Assembly (NCBI RefSeq): GCF_000566685.1
Contig: NZ_AZQN01000003.1
Span: 186,001-250,000, forward strand
Direction: 5' to 3'
Length of the DNA: 64,000 nucleotides
Origin: Dyadobacter tibetensis Y620-1
Lineage (GTDB): Bacteria > Bacteroidota > Bacteroidia > Cytophagales > Spirosomataceae
Of this stretch, positions 7,503-15,902 are shown one piece after another. Within the stretch, counting starts at the first letter, position 1. Each line of letters opens with the position of its first letter. The notes under the pieces are model-generated. The model had not been told where the DNA came from. It made no database searches and saw nothing but the letters and a program-made list of their open reading frames with translations. The translations under genes were made by a program, and so were the position numbers.

Positions 7503-8450
7503 ATGAATAAAATTAGTAGGACTTTATGGGTAGGGCTGACGGGTATGTTACTCGCATGTGGTAATGACCGGACGCATCTGGATAATCCTACAAGTGGGGA
7601 GATAACTATTGCGTCGGACGAATCCTTTAAACCGCTCGTAGATGCGCTTACCAATGCCTATGAAGGGATTTATCCCAATGCGCATTTCAAGGTAGACTAT
7701 AAGCCCGAGCAGAATGCGATCCTTCAGCTTTTGCAGGACAGCGCACGTGTGGTTTTCGCCACCCGCAAGCTTAATGACAAAGAGAAGGAAATAATAAAAT
7801 CTCAAAAGGGTTTTCAAAAAGCTCAGCATATCGCTACTGATGGCCTGGCATTGCTGGTAAGCAAGGCAAATACCGATACACTGATGACACTCTCAGAGGT
7901 GAAAAGTATTTTCGAAGGAAAAATCAAGAGTTGGGAGGAGCTCCAGGATGGTAATACTACTGGCCTCATTACCCTTGTTTTTGATAATATCAATGCCAGT
8001 AACCTGAACTTCGTTATGAACAAGTTCAACCTGAAGTCCATCGACCATCTTCGTGTGCTCTCGGCGGGTTCTAATGAGAAAGTGATTGAGTTGGTACGAC
8101 AGAATCCTAAGTACCTGGGTTTTATAGGTGTCAACTGGATTAGCGACGGCACGGCCCTGCGTTCGGTAGAGCTCTCCAGGGGCATAAGGGTGCTGGGAAT
8201 AGCTAAAAACGACCAACCAGCGAAAATTTCAGAGTATATTCAGCCTTTTCAAGGGGGCTTGGAATTTAAACGATACCCCCTGCATCGTGAATTGTATTTG
8301 ATTAGTAGAGAAGGGTATTCGGGCCTTGGTGGTGGCCTGATGACCTATATAGCCAGGGACGTAGGCGGCCTTATAATCCAGAAAATGGGATTGTTGCCCA
8401 CTACTCCTTATCCAAGACAATTGGAGATTACCACTGGAAATAATTTTTAG
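7503..8450 (+). CDS. PstS-like phosphate-binding-family lipoprotein without an ABC permease
   Basis: This 315-residue lipoprotein has a lipobox (MLLAC, lipidated Cys19). It shows the PstS-type solute-binding fold: an N-terminal GEITIASDESFKPLVDAL segment, LALLVSKAN in the middle and YPLHRELYLISREGY near the end. True PstS proteins feed the PstCAB phosphate importer, but no permease or ATPase genes are nearby. The gene is in an exbB/exbD/tonB operon, so it may act as a periplasmic ligand sensor or receptor for Ton-dependent uptake; that role is inferred. Which ligand it binds cannot be read from the sequence. Confidence 0.85.
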   Translation: MNKISRTLWVGLTGMLLACGNDRTHLDNPTSGEITIASDESFKPLVDALTNAYEGIYPNAHFKVDYKPEQNAILQLLQDSARVVFATRKLNDKEKEIIKSQKGFQKAQHIATDGLALLVSKANTDTLMTLSEVKSIFEGKIKSWEELQDGNTTGLITLVFDNINASNLNFVMNKFNLKSIDHLRVLSAGSNEKVIELVRQNPKYLGFIGVNWISDGTALRSVELSRGIRVLGIAKNDQPAKISEYIQPFQGGLEFKRYPLHRELYLISREGYSGLGGGLMTYIARDVGGLIIQKMGLLPTTPYPRQLEITTGNNF

Positions 8451-8469
8451 AATTGCTTGCACAATTTAT

Positions 8470-8477
8470 TACATTTG
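8470..8477 (+). promoter_or_regulatory. Candidate -7 box upstream of the TPR gene
   Basis: TACATTTG matches the Bacteroidota -7 consensus and lies 53 nt before the TPR gene start. It could provide an internal promoter in the Ton operon. No well-spaced upstream element is visible. Confidence 0.3.
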
Positions 8478-8530
8478 GAATTTGTTATTGAATAACCAAA
8501 TTTTTTATCATTAAATTAACCGGGTAAAAA

Positions 8531-10249
8531 ATGTACAAAAAGATGAAAAGTAAATTAATTTTAGTAGCCCTGGGGGTTATGTCCTTTCTGGGAGTGCACG
8601 CACAATCTGTTCAGGATGGAGTTGCATTACTTCATGGTGAGAAAGAGAAGGAGGCGGGAGAAGTGTTTAAAAAACTGGCAGCAGATGGCTCATCAGCAGA
8701 CAATCAGTTTTACCTAGGTTATTACTTCGTAAAGACCAATCAGCTGGACGAAGCTAAAAAAGCCTTCGATAAGGGTCTGGAAATGGACTCAAAATCGTAT
8801 CTTAATATGGTAGGTCAAGGTATGGTGGCGCTTGGTAAAGGCGATAAAGCCGCTGCTAAGGAGCTTTTTGACCTGGCTGAAAAGAAGAAAAAGAAGGATG
8901 CAGAAGTACTTTACCGGATTGGTGAGGCTTACACGTTATTTGAGAAAAATAGTGATCCAGCTGAAGCTATTCGTTTATTAGACGAAGCCGTAAAACGTGA
9001 TAATTCTTTGGCAGATGCTTACCTGGTAAAGGGTGATGCTCTTATGATGCGTAATGAAGGTGGAGCTGCTGTTACTGCTTATGAGTATGCACTTACAGCG
9101 AAACCCAATTACGCTGTAGCCCATAATCGTATTGGACAGGTATACCTTCGCGGTAAGAATTACAACCTAGCCCTAGAAAACTATAAGAAGGCAATTGAAG
9201 CCAACCCTGACTTCGCTCCTGCCTACAAAGATCTGGCCGAGTTGTTCTTCCTTGCACAACAGTACAAAAAAGCGGCTGAGAACTTCGATTTGTACCTTAC
9301 CAAGAGTGGCAACACCAGCGTAGATATGCAAATGAGAGCTTCTAAGTTCGCCTTTACAGCTGATGATTATTCGAAATCCATTCAGCTATTAGACGATTTG
9401 AAAGGTCGTACGGATGATCCTATCATGAAGCGTATGTATGGATGGTCTTATTTTAAGACTAATGAGCCTGAGAAGGCCATTGAAAACCTTGAAGAATTCA
9501 TCAAAATAGCTCCGGATAAGGTAATTGCTGATGACTATAAATATCTTGGTCGCGCTTATAATTTGACAGAGACCGAAGGAAAAGGTTATGATTCACTTGG
9601 TGTGGTGTATATGCTGAAAGGCGCCGATATTGATACGAGTTCGGCCGATGCTGCTGCTACCTATAAGGAGGTTGCTGCTCTATATTACGGTGCAAAAGAC
9701 TTCAAGAAGGCAGCCCCTGCCTACAAGAAGGGAATTGAGCTGGATACTACTAAAGCCACTCCCAATGACCTTTTTTATCTAGGTCTTTCGTATTTCCAGC
9801 AGGCCACTAACGTGGTAATCCCTGCAGGATCTATGGACAGCGCAGCCATTGCTCAGCGTAAAAAGGAGCTTTACCTATCGGCAGACTCTAGCTTCCAGGT
9901 TGTAACTACTAAGACGCCAGACTGGCCATTCGCTTACTACTGGAGAGCAAGCTCATTGTATAATGCATACGATCGTCAGGAAAATATCGATAAAGGTATT
10001 TCAGCGCCCTACTACGAGAAATTGGTAGAACTGGCCGAAAAGGATGAAGATCCTTCTAAGTATAACAGTTATCTGAAGCTGGCTTACGGTTATTTGGCCT
10101 TTTATTACCAGACGACCTTGAACGATCCTGCAAAGTCGAAAGCCACCTGGGAAAAGCTATTGGCTATAGATCCGGGGAATGTAAATGCAAAAGAAGCACT
10201 TGGAATGACGGCTGATAGCACTGCTACTACCGCAACCAAAAATAAATAA
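8531..10249 (+). CDS. Secreted tetratricopeptide-repeat protein
   Basis: This 572-residue exported protein has a signal peptide ending near residue 25 (SFLGVHAQ). Nearly the entire mature chain is TPR-like repeats, for example ADNQFYLGYYFVKTNQLDEA and AVAHNRIGQVYLRGKNYNLA. TPR arrays are protein-protein scaffolds; the periplasm is the likely location. It is the last gene of the Ton operon, 80 nt after the PstS-like lipoprotein and followed by a strong terminator. An alternative start at Met5 (8543) is possible. The partner proteins are unknown. Confidence 0.85.
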   Translation: MYKKMKSKLILVALGVMSFLGVHAQSVQDGVALLHGEKEKEAGEVFKKLAADGSSADNQFYLGYYFVKTNQLDEAKKAFDKGLEMDSKSYLNMVGQGMVALGKGDKAAAKELFDLAEKKKKKDAEVLYRIGEAYTLFEKNSDPAEAIRLLDEAVKRDNSLADAYLVKGDALMMRNEGGAAVTAYEYALTAKPNYAVAHNRIGQVYLRGKNYNLALENYKKAIEANPDFAPAYKDLAELFFLAQQYKKAAENFDLYLTKSGNTSVDMQMRASKFAFTADDYSKSIQLLDDLKGRTDDPIMKRMYGWSYFKTNEPEKAIENLEEFIKIAPDKVIADDYKYLGRAYNLTETEGKGYDSLGVVYMLKGADIDTSSADAAATYKEVAALYYGAKDFKKAAPAYKKGIELDTTKATPNDLFYLGLSYFQQATNVVIPAGSMDSAAIAQRKKELYLSADSSFQVVTTKTPDWPFAYYWRASSLYNAYDRQENIDKGISAPYYEKLVELAEKDEDPSKYNSYLKLAYGYLAFYYQTTLNDPAKSKATWEKLLAIDPGNVNAKEALGMTADSTATTATKNK

Positions 10250-10269
10250 TACCCCAGGGTAATTTACAA

Positions 10270-10310
10270 CGAGAGGCCCCTTGGATACTTCCAAGGGGCC
10301 TCTCGTTATT
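10270..10310 (+). terminator. Strong terminator after the Ton/TPR operon
   Basis: A long stem of about 16 bp (CGAGAGGCCCCTTGGA paired with TCCAAGGGGCCTCTCG) with a 3-4 nt loop is followed by TTATTT. It closes the operon that begins with exbB. Confidence 0.85.
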
Positions 10311-10327
10311 TAAAGATAAGTAACCAT

Positions 10328-10522
10328 CTAGGTTAGTGTAAAACAGCTGTTGAGTACCGGAAGGTGGACGGCACTGTAGTTTTCATAACACCATAATCTA
10401 AGTCTTTTTACTTCGGCAGGCATCAGCATTCTGATGGCCTTGCGTAACTCCTTCTCAAACAACCTACGATCAAAACTTACCTTTTGCAGAATAATTTTAA
10501 TGTATTCAAGCATGGAGGCCAT
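10328..10522 (-). CDS. Small basic protein of unknown function
   Basis: This 64-residue frame sits alone between the operon terminator and the BatD-like gene. It looks like a real protein: helical, rich in Lys/Arg/Leu (VSFDRRLFEKELRKAIRML), with a WCYENYS segment. Small proteins of this type occur in Cytophagales genomes as far as I recall, but no function is known. Translation may start at Met1 (10522) or Met4 (10513). The AAACAATGG context gives no obvious Shine-Dalgarno, as is usual in Bacteroidota. Confidence 0.55.
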   Translation of the reverse strand: MASMLEYIKIILQKVSFDRRLFEKELRKAIRMLMPAEVKRLRLWCYENYSAVHLPVLNSCFTLT

Positions 10523-10635
10523 TGTTTTTATAGTTTTGTGGTTTAGGGATGAAACAAATCGACTCTTAATAAACTCTTAGAAAGCGTTAAATCGTATTGA
10601 TCCATTCAATAATATAAATTTAACGAAATAATTTG

Positions 10636-12030
10636 ATGAAAGTATATATTTTAGCCGGTATTATTTCTTTCTTTTTTTGTACTATTCGGGCTCAGCCGGA
10701 AAGAATTGATGCAAAAATTATTTTCAGTGGTAAGCTGATCAAACTGTCGGAGCCCTTAACGATCTCCGTGGTGCTTACAGACTCTGAAAAGCGGCCTTCT
10801 ATTGCATTTCCCGATATAGATGGGTTGGAGAAAAGAAGTACTTCCGCTACCAGTTCTTATCAAACGGTGGATGGTGTAAAATTGGTAGTCCAGAAAATTA
10901 GTCAGGAGTATTATGCCAGTAAAGCAGGACGTTACGTTATTCCATCTTTCGACCTGCAAGTGCTGGGAACCCGGCTTCACTCTGGGGAGACTTCTGTAAC
11001 ATTTTCCGAAAACGAAAATGCGGCAGGAGTCGTGATGCCCGATAAGCTATTACCGGCCGATGAGCGGGCAGGCGACCAGGTATTTTTTGCCATACGGGCC
11101 GACAAAAGTTCGGTATATATTCGGGAAGGATTTAGTTTGGGGATATCATTATATATAGCTGAAGATGCTCCCATAGAAATGGAATTTTATCAGTTTAATG
11201 AGCAGCTTCAGGCGATTCTTGCCAAGGTAAGGCCTCTGGGATGTTGGGAGGAAAATACGGGGATAGAAGAAATAGTAAAAAGGAGGGTAAAGATTAGGCA
11301 AAGAAATTATAATGAGTATCAGATGTATCGAGCGCATTTCTTCCCTCTCAAATTAGAGAATATCCGTATTCCCTCAGTAGCGCTTAGTATGCTGGTGGTA
11401 GATAGGCAGGGCACCGTCAATACAGAAAAGAAGATTATTGAGAAGTTTTATTCTAAAGCTTTTAATATAGAAGTGAAACCCCTGCCTCCGCATCCGCTGC
11501 GAGACCAGGTAGCTGTGGGAGAGTATCAATTGCGGGAACAGCTCTCGAGCGAAGAAGTCTTTCCTGGAGAGAGTGTCCGATATCAATTTAAAATTGTAGG
11601 GAAAGGTAATATAGTGGGGATTCCTGCCCCAGATATTTTGCCTAATGCTGCATTCGACTTTTATCCTCCTGAATTAAGTCAGGTTGTAAGCCGCACGGCC
11701 CAAACCGTTTCTGGAGAAAAAGGATTTGAATATTTTGTGGTACCCCGCAAAGACGGGACATTTCCCTTTAGCCGTTACTTTCAATGGGTCTATTTCGATA
11801 CCCGTGCAGCGCGGTATGACACGCTCCGTTCTAGTAAAATAGTACAGGTAAAGGGTGAGGATTATTCCTTAGGTAATCTATCTTTGGGAAGTTCGAACGG
11901 GCTCTATGACTCCATAGAATCCCGGGACAGTAGTCAGACATTTATAAATTATTCTCAAATAGTAAAAATCCTTTCCAATCTGGTCGTAATTTTATTGCTG
12001 GTAGTAATGGTTTGGGTTTTCAGAAAATAA
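10636..12030 (+). CDS. BatD-like oxygen-tolerance family protein
   Basis: This 464-residue protein has a signal peptide (cleavage about residue 20, after CTIRAQ), a large beta-rich periplasmic region with repeated Ig-like domains, and one C-terminal membrane helix ending in VVMVWVFRK. That architecture, and segments such as [13 protein letters not shown] and [15 protein letters not shown], match BatD of the Bacteroidota aerotolerance operon. BatD normally sits in a moxR-batABCD cluster; here it is alone, directly upstream of aroC, whose ATG follows 5 nt after its stop. I chose ATG 10636 over an adjacent TTG. Identity is moderately certain. Confidence 0.7.
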   Translation: MKVYILAGIISFFFCTIRAQPERIDAKIIFSGKLIKLSEPLTISVVLTDSEKRPSIAFPDIDGLEKRSTSATSSYQTVDGVKLVVQKISQEYYASKAGRYVIPSFDLQVLGTRLHSGETSVTFSENENAAGVVMPDKLLPADERAGDQVFFAIRADKSSVYIREGFSLGISLYIAEDAPIEMEFYQFNEQLQAILAKVRPLGCWEENTGIEEIVKRRVKIRQRNYNEYQMYRAHFFPLKLENIRIPSVALSMLVVDRQGTVNTEKKIIEKFYSKAFNIEVKPLPPHPLRDQVAVGEYQLREQLSSEEVFPGESVRYQFKIVGKGNIVGIPAPDILPNAAFDFYPPELSQVVSRTAQTVSGEKGFEYFVVPRKDGTFPFSRYFQWVYFDTRAARYDTLRSSKIVQVKGEDYSLGNLSLGSSNGLYDSIESRDSSQTFINYSQIVKILSNLVVILLLVVMVWVFRK

Positions 12031-12035
12031 ATACA

Positions 12036-13127
12036 ATGGGTAGTACATTCGGAAAGATATTTAATATTTCAACCTTTGGAGAGTCACATGGTTCGGGCAT
12101 TGGGGTCGTTATTGATGGCTGCCCGGCGGGTGTAGACTTCGATTCAGATTTTATTCAAAGTGAGCTAACCAGGCGCAAGCCGGGGCAGTCGCGGATTACC
12201 ACCCAGCGGAAGGAAGCAGATGAGTTTGAGGTGCTCTCAGGTGTGTTTGAAGGTAAAACCACCGGCACGCCTATCGCCCTGCTTATACGGAACCAGGATC
12301 AGCGTAGCAAGGACTATTCTCATATATCGGCACAGTTCCGGCCTTCGCATGCTGATTATACCTATCAAGAGAAATATGGAGTCCGGGATTACCGGGGGGG
12401 AGGGCGCAGCTCGGCCCGCGAAACAGCCGCCAGGGTAGCGGCAGGTGCTATTGCCAAAACCTTGTTAAAAGGAATGGGCGTGAATATTCAAGCTTATGTG
12501 TCCCAGGTAGGGACCCTGAAATTGGAAAAGCCCTATACCGAGTTAGACCTAAGCCTGACAGAGGGAAACGCAGTTCGGTGCCCAGATCCCGCAATGGCCA
12601 GCCAAATGTTTGATTATATTGACCAGATACGCAAACAAGGAGATTCAATAGGTGGTGTAGTGAATTGCGTCGTTACCGGAACACCCGCAGGTTGGGGCGA
12701 GCCCGTTTTCGACAAACTTCATGCAGAGCTTGGAAAAGGTATGCTGAGCATCAATGCCGTTAAGGGGTTCGAATATGGTTCAGGCTTCGAAGGTGTGGCC
12801 ATGTTAGGTTCGGCCCATAACGATGCCTTTTTTGTCGATGATGCCGGTGCTGTACGTACGAGAAGCAATCATTCCGGTGGTATTCAAGGAGGAATCTCCA
12901 ATGGGGCTGATATCTATTTCAAAGTAGCCTTCAAGCCTGTAGCTACCATTATGCAGGACCAGGAGAGTGTGGATCAGCATGGAGACATTGCCGTCGTTCA
13001 AGGAAAAGGTAGGCACGATCCCTGTGTGGTGCCTCGTGCCGTTCCTATCGTTGAGGCCATGGCGGCCTTAGTCCTTGCTGATTTTTATTTGCGAAACCTG
13101 AGTGCTAAGGCTCCCGTTATTTCTTAG
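12036..13127 (+). CDS. aroC: Chorismate synthase
   Basis: This enzyme catalyses the last step of the shikimate pathway, EPSP to chorismate, using reduced FMN. The 363-residue protein has all signature regions: [19 protein letters not shown] at the N-terminus, [20 protein letters not shown] in the middle, and [15 protein letters not shown] towards the C-terminus. ATG 12036 gives the typical MGSTFGKIF start; a TTG at 12012 would extend into the preceding gene. It is tightly linked to the BatD-like gene, and its stop codon abuts that of the convergent membrane-protein gene. Confidence 0.97.
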   Translation: MGSTFGKIFNISTFGESHGSGIGVVIDGCPAGVDFDSDFIQSELTRRKPGQSRITTQRKEADEFEVLSGVFEGKTTGTPIALLIRNQDQRSKDYSHISAQFRPSHADYTYQEKYGVRDYRGGGRSSARETAARVAAGAIAKTLLKGMGVNIQAYVSQVGTLKLEKPYTELDLSLTEGNAVRCPDPAMASQMFDYIDQIRKQGDSIGGVVNCVVTGTPAGWGEPVFDKLHAELGKGMLSINAVKGFEYGSGFEGVAMLGSAHNDAFFVDDAGAVRTRSNHSGGIQGGISNGADIYFKVAFKPVATIMQDQESVDQHGDIAVVQGKGRHDPCVVPRAVPIVEAMAALVLADFYLRNLSAKAPVIS

Positions 13128-13358
13128 TCATTTGTTCCGACGGCGACGGTGATTAAGGCTCAAAACCACACAGATGCTGCCTATAAAAGCGAGCGCTAGC
13201 CCCCCGAAGATTACGGGATTTCCTATTGACTCACTTTTCATATTAAAAACTACGCCAATAATGACCACCATTAAACCTGCAATAAGTAGGGTGATGGAAT
13301 TACCAAAATTAAAATTCACGAATTTAGTGATAGGATGATTATAAAGTGAAGGTAACAA
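13128..13358 (-). CDS. Small two-helix membrane protein, start uncertain
   Basis: The 76-codon frame encodes two hydrophobic helices (about 20-37 and 48-66) and a basic C-terminal tail (NHRRRRNK), typical of a real small inner-membrane protein. No ATG exists before the first helix. The furthest start is a TTG at 13358, which lies inside a terminator hairpin; a GTG at 13319 (before NFNFGNSI) is a better candidate. Its stop abuts that of aroC with no gap. Function unknown. Confidence 0.5.
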   Translation of the reverse strand: MLPSLYNHPITKFVNFNFGNSITLLIAGLMVVIIGVVFNMKSESIGNPVIFGGLALAFIGSICVVLSLNHRRRRNK

Positions 13359-13395
13359 AAAAACGGAAGAGCAATTTGCTCCTCCGTTTTTTTGT
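13357..13395. terminator. Terminator downstream of the Gfo/Idh oxidoreductase gene
   Basis: An interrupted stem of about 10 bp (ACGGAAGAGC / GCTCCTCCGT, one mismatch) has A runs on one side and T runs on the other, so it can work in both orientations. On the minus strand it lies just after the oxidoreductase stop codon. Confidence 0.75.
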
Positions 13396-13409
13396 TATTG
13401 AGCAAAAAT

Positions 13410-14753
13410 CTAGATTACCTGAGTTTTTCCAGGAATCGCAACCGGATAAAATCCATCTGCATCGGGTAAAACCTTAGGCTTAGCATCCCATGCTAACGTC
13501 TCCGGGAATAAATTAATTTTTGAATTTAATGCCTCTTCCCATTTGATAAGCTTACCAGAATAGGTGGCCATACGTCCCATCAGTGCGGTCATCGTACTTT
13601 TGGCAGCGTTCTCGGCGTCCGAAAATTTAAATTCTCCTTTGGCAATCGCAGCGAATAGCTCATCATGCTCTACCTGATAAGGATTTTTATCGTTTTGGCC
13701 ATTATGGCTGTAAATGGCATTCCCTTTGTAATCCTTTAGAATGGTCTTCTTACCATCGAAGCTGTCGATACGACCTTTGGTGCCGACAAATGCCTCGTCT
13801 ACGCGGTTCCAAGTACCCTGAAACTGTCGGCACTGGCTGGAAATTACGGTACCATCGTCGTAAACCATGTCCAGGATATGGTGGTCATAAATTTCACCAT
13901 ATTCTTTTCCATCGCGCACCTGGCGACCTCCGGTGCCCTGAACTTCCACCGGGTAGCTTCCTTTTACCCAATTGGCCACATCAATATTGTGTACATGTTG
14001 TTCCAAAATATGGTCCCCACATAGCCAGTTGAAGTAATACCAGTTTCTCATTTGATATTCCATCTCGGTATATTCTGGCTTGCGCTCACGTACCCAAGGG
14101 CTACTTCCTACCCAGTAAACCTGCCCTCCTACGATATCACCTATGGCACCGTCCTGGATTCGGCGAATGGCCTCGCGGTAATTGGCCTGGTAATGACGTT
14201 GTAACCCAACTACCACGTTCAGCTTCTTACGCTTGGCTTCCTGAGCAACTTCCAGGACCTTACGAATCCCAGGAGCATCGGTAGCTACAGGCTTCTCCAT
14301 AAAGACTTGTTTGTTATTCTTGACAGCTTCTTCGAAGTGCCAGGGGCGAAAGCCAGGAGGAGTGGCTAAAATGACCACATCTACCTCTTTAAGGGCAATG
14401 GCTTTTTTGTAGGCATCGAAACCGACAAATTTGTTGTGGTCAGGAACGTTTACTTTTGTTTTAATATCAACCTCTTTACCCGCCGCATCTTTGTATTTTT
14501 TGGCCGTGAGGTTTTGATATGAATTGTCAAGACGATCTTGGAAGGCGTCGGCCATGGCTACCACCTGCACGTTTTGGGCCGTACTAAGAGCCTGGGCAGC
14601 AGCGCCAGTTCCGCGACCCCCGCAGCCAATCAGGGCTACACGAATTACGTCGTCAACAGAGCTATTATAGGCTTTACCCGTAATGGGGTTCAACATAGCG
14701 CCCCCGGCGATGACTCCCGTGGCTTTCAAAAAGTCTCTTCTGTTCTGATTCAT
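13410..14753 (-). CDS. Exported Gfo/Idh/MocA-family oxidoreductase
   Basis: This 447-residue protein starts with a twin-arginine export signal (NRRDFLKATGVIAGGAML). A Rossmann NAD(P)-binding domain follows (VALIGCGGRGTG, about 38-49), with the family EKP motif in QVFMEKPVATD. Members oxidise or epimerise sugars and related compounds; the substrate cannot be assigned. It is 29 nt downstream of the SUMF1-domain gene on the same strand, which suggests one operon handling glycan-derived compounds outside the cytoplasm. A terminator follows. Confidence 0.9.
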   Translation of the reverse strand: MNQNRRDFLKATGVIAGGAMLNPITGKAYNSSVDDVIRVALIGCGGRGTGAAAQALSTAQNVQVVAMADAFQDRLDNSYQNLTAKKYKDAAGKEVDIKTKVNVPDHNKFVGFDAYKKAIALKEVDVVILATPPGFRPWHFEEAVKNNKQVFMEKPVATDAPGIRKVLEVAQEAKRKKLNVVVGLQRHYQANYREAIRRIQDGAIGDIVGGQVYWVGSSPWVRERKPEYTEMEYQMRNWYYFNWLCGDHILEQHVHNIDVANWVKGSYPVEVQGTGGRQVRDGKEYGEIYDHHILDMVYDDGTVISSQCRQFQGTWNRVDEAFVGTKGRIDSFDGKKTILKDYKGNAIYSHNGQNDKNPYQVEHDELFAAIAKGEFKFSDAENAAKSTMTALMGRMATYSGKLIKWEEALNSKINLFPETLAWDAKPKVLPDADGFYPVAIPGKTQVI

Positions 14754-14782
14754 GATAGTTAAGGTTAGTGATTTTGGTTAGA

Positions 14783-15769
14783 TCAATAGTCTTCAATCAA
14801 AGGTGGATTGTAGTACGCTTCGATTTCTTCCTTAGAAGGCGTCTTTAGGGGGCGAACTACTCTAAATCCTACAAAAGAAGCACTAGTCATCCACCATTCA
14901 CTTTTTGGCAATTGTGGATCAAGAATTTTCCACTCGGGCTTGGAAGCCGTTCGGGCAGCACTTCTTAGATTTTCTGCATCGTCGTCCCAGGAGCCACCAC
15001 GTACTGCAGTAGGGTAAAGCTCTGTTACAGGAGCAAACTTCTCGCCAGCAGGTTTTTTACTGTAATAGTCGGGCAGGTATTGGTCTAAAGTCCATTCCAT
15101 TACGTTACCGTGCATGTCGTGCAGTCCCCAGGCATTGGGCTTTTTAAGACCAATGTTTTTGTAGGAACCATCGCTGTTTTTACTATACCAGGCATATTCG
15201 TCCAATTTGGCGGGATCGTTGCCGAAAGAATAAGCAGTCTGGCTTCCAGCGCGGCAGGCGTATTCCCATTCAGCCTCGGTAGGTAGGCGATAGAAGATGC
15301 CAGTCTTATCGTATAACCACTTACAGAAGTATATGGCCGCATACTGAGTCATGTTAATAGCTGGATATTTCTCGCGGCCCATTCCGAAAGACATATCTAC
15401 ATAAGGGGGGCTTGGACGGGTACTGGCATCTGTTTTTACGACACTCTTCTCAGGATCAGGATGACGTGCCGCCATTTCTTTCTCCATGTTTTTGAAAGAA
15501 TAAAGATCGTAGATGTCCCAGGAAACCTCATATTTGCCCATCCAGAAAGGTTCTATTTTAACCTTATGCTGTGGGCCTTCGTCGGATTCATGTCCTTTCT
15601 CGGTGGCAGGACTTCCCATGATAAACTCGCCGCCTTTGATTGCCACCATGTCATAGACTTGTGGACTACCCCCAATTTTTTGGGTGTAATTTTTAAAGTC
15701 TTTGGTTTGGGAAAATGAAAAGGTGCTTAAAAACGTTAAAGGGATTAGGATTAGGATTTTTTTGTACAT
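14783..15769 (-). CDS. Secreted SUMF1/EgtB/PvdO-fold protein lacking the FGE cysteine pair
   Basis: This 328-residue protein has a signal peptide (FLSTFSFSQ) and a formylglycine-generating-enzyme-like domain: MVAIKGGEFIMGSP, WMGKYEVSWDIYDLY, RLPTEAEWEYACRAG, DMHGNVMEWTLD, VRGGSWDDDAENLRSAAR and GFRVVR. True FGE has a catalytic Cys pair near the C-terminus. Here the region after SAAR is TASKPEWKILDP, without cysteines, so sulfatase activation is unlikely. It precedes and is probably cotranscribed with the exported Gfo/Idh oxidoreductase. Actual activity unknown. Confidence 0.85.
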   Translation of the reverse strand: MYKKILILIPLTFLSTFSFSQTKDFKNYTQKIGGSPQVYDMVAIKGGEFIMGSPATEKGHESDEGPQHKVKIEPFWMGKYEVSWDIYDLYSFKNMEKEMAARHPDPEKSVVKTDASTRPSPPYVDMSFGMGREKYPAINMTQYAAIYFCKWLYDKTGIFYRLPTEAEWEYACRAGSQTAYSFGNDPAKLDEYAWYSKNSDGSYKNIGLKKPNAWGLHDMHGNVMEWTLDQYLPDYYSKKPAGEKFAPVTELYPTAVRGGSWDDDAENLRSAARTASKPEWKILDPQLPKSEWWMTSASFVGFRVVRPLKTPSKEEIEAYYNPPLIEDY

Positions 15770-15869
15770 GATAATTGGATGTGTTCAATATGACGCAACT
15801 AACTTAAAATAAGAAACAATATTATCGTTTTTACCTTAGTAAAACGAATTTTTTCTTTGATAACTATCC

Positions 15870-15877
15870 TACCTTTG
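15870..15877 (+). promoter_or_regulatory. Candidate -7 box for the Uup-type ABC-F gene
   Basis: TACCTTTG matches the TAnnTTTG consensus and lies 25 nt before the start codon, predicting a very short leader. An upstream TTTG is present but too close (10 nt) to be the usual -33 element. Confidence 0.4.
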
Positions 15878-15902
15878 CACAAACAGAATCAGATTTTATT
15901 AC

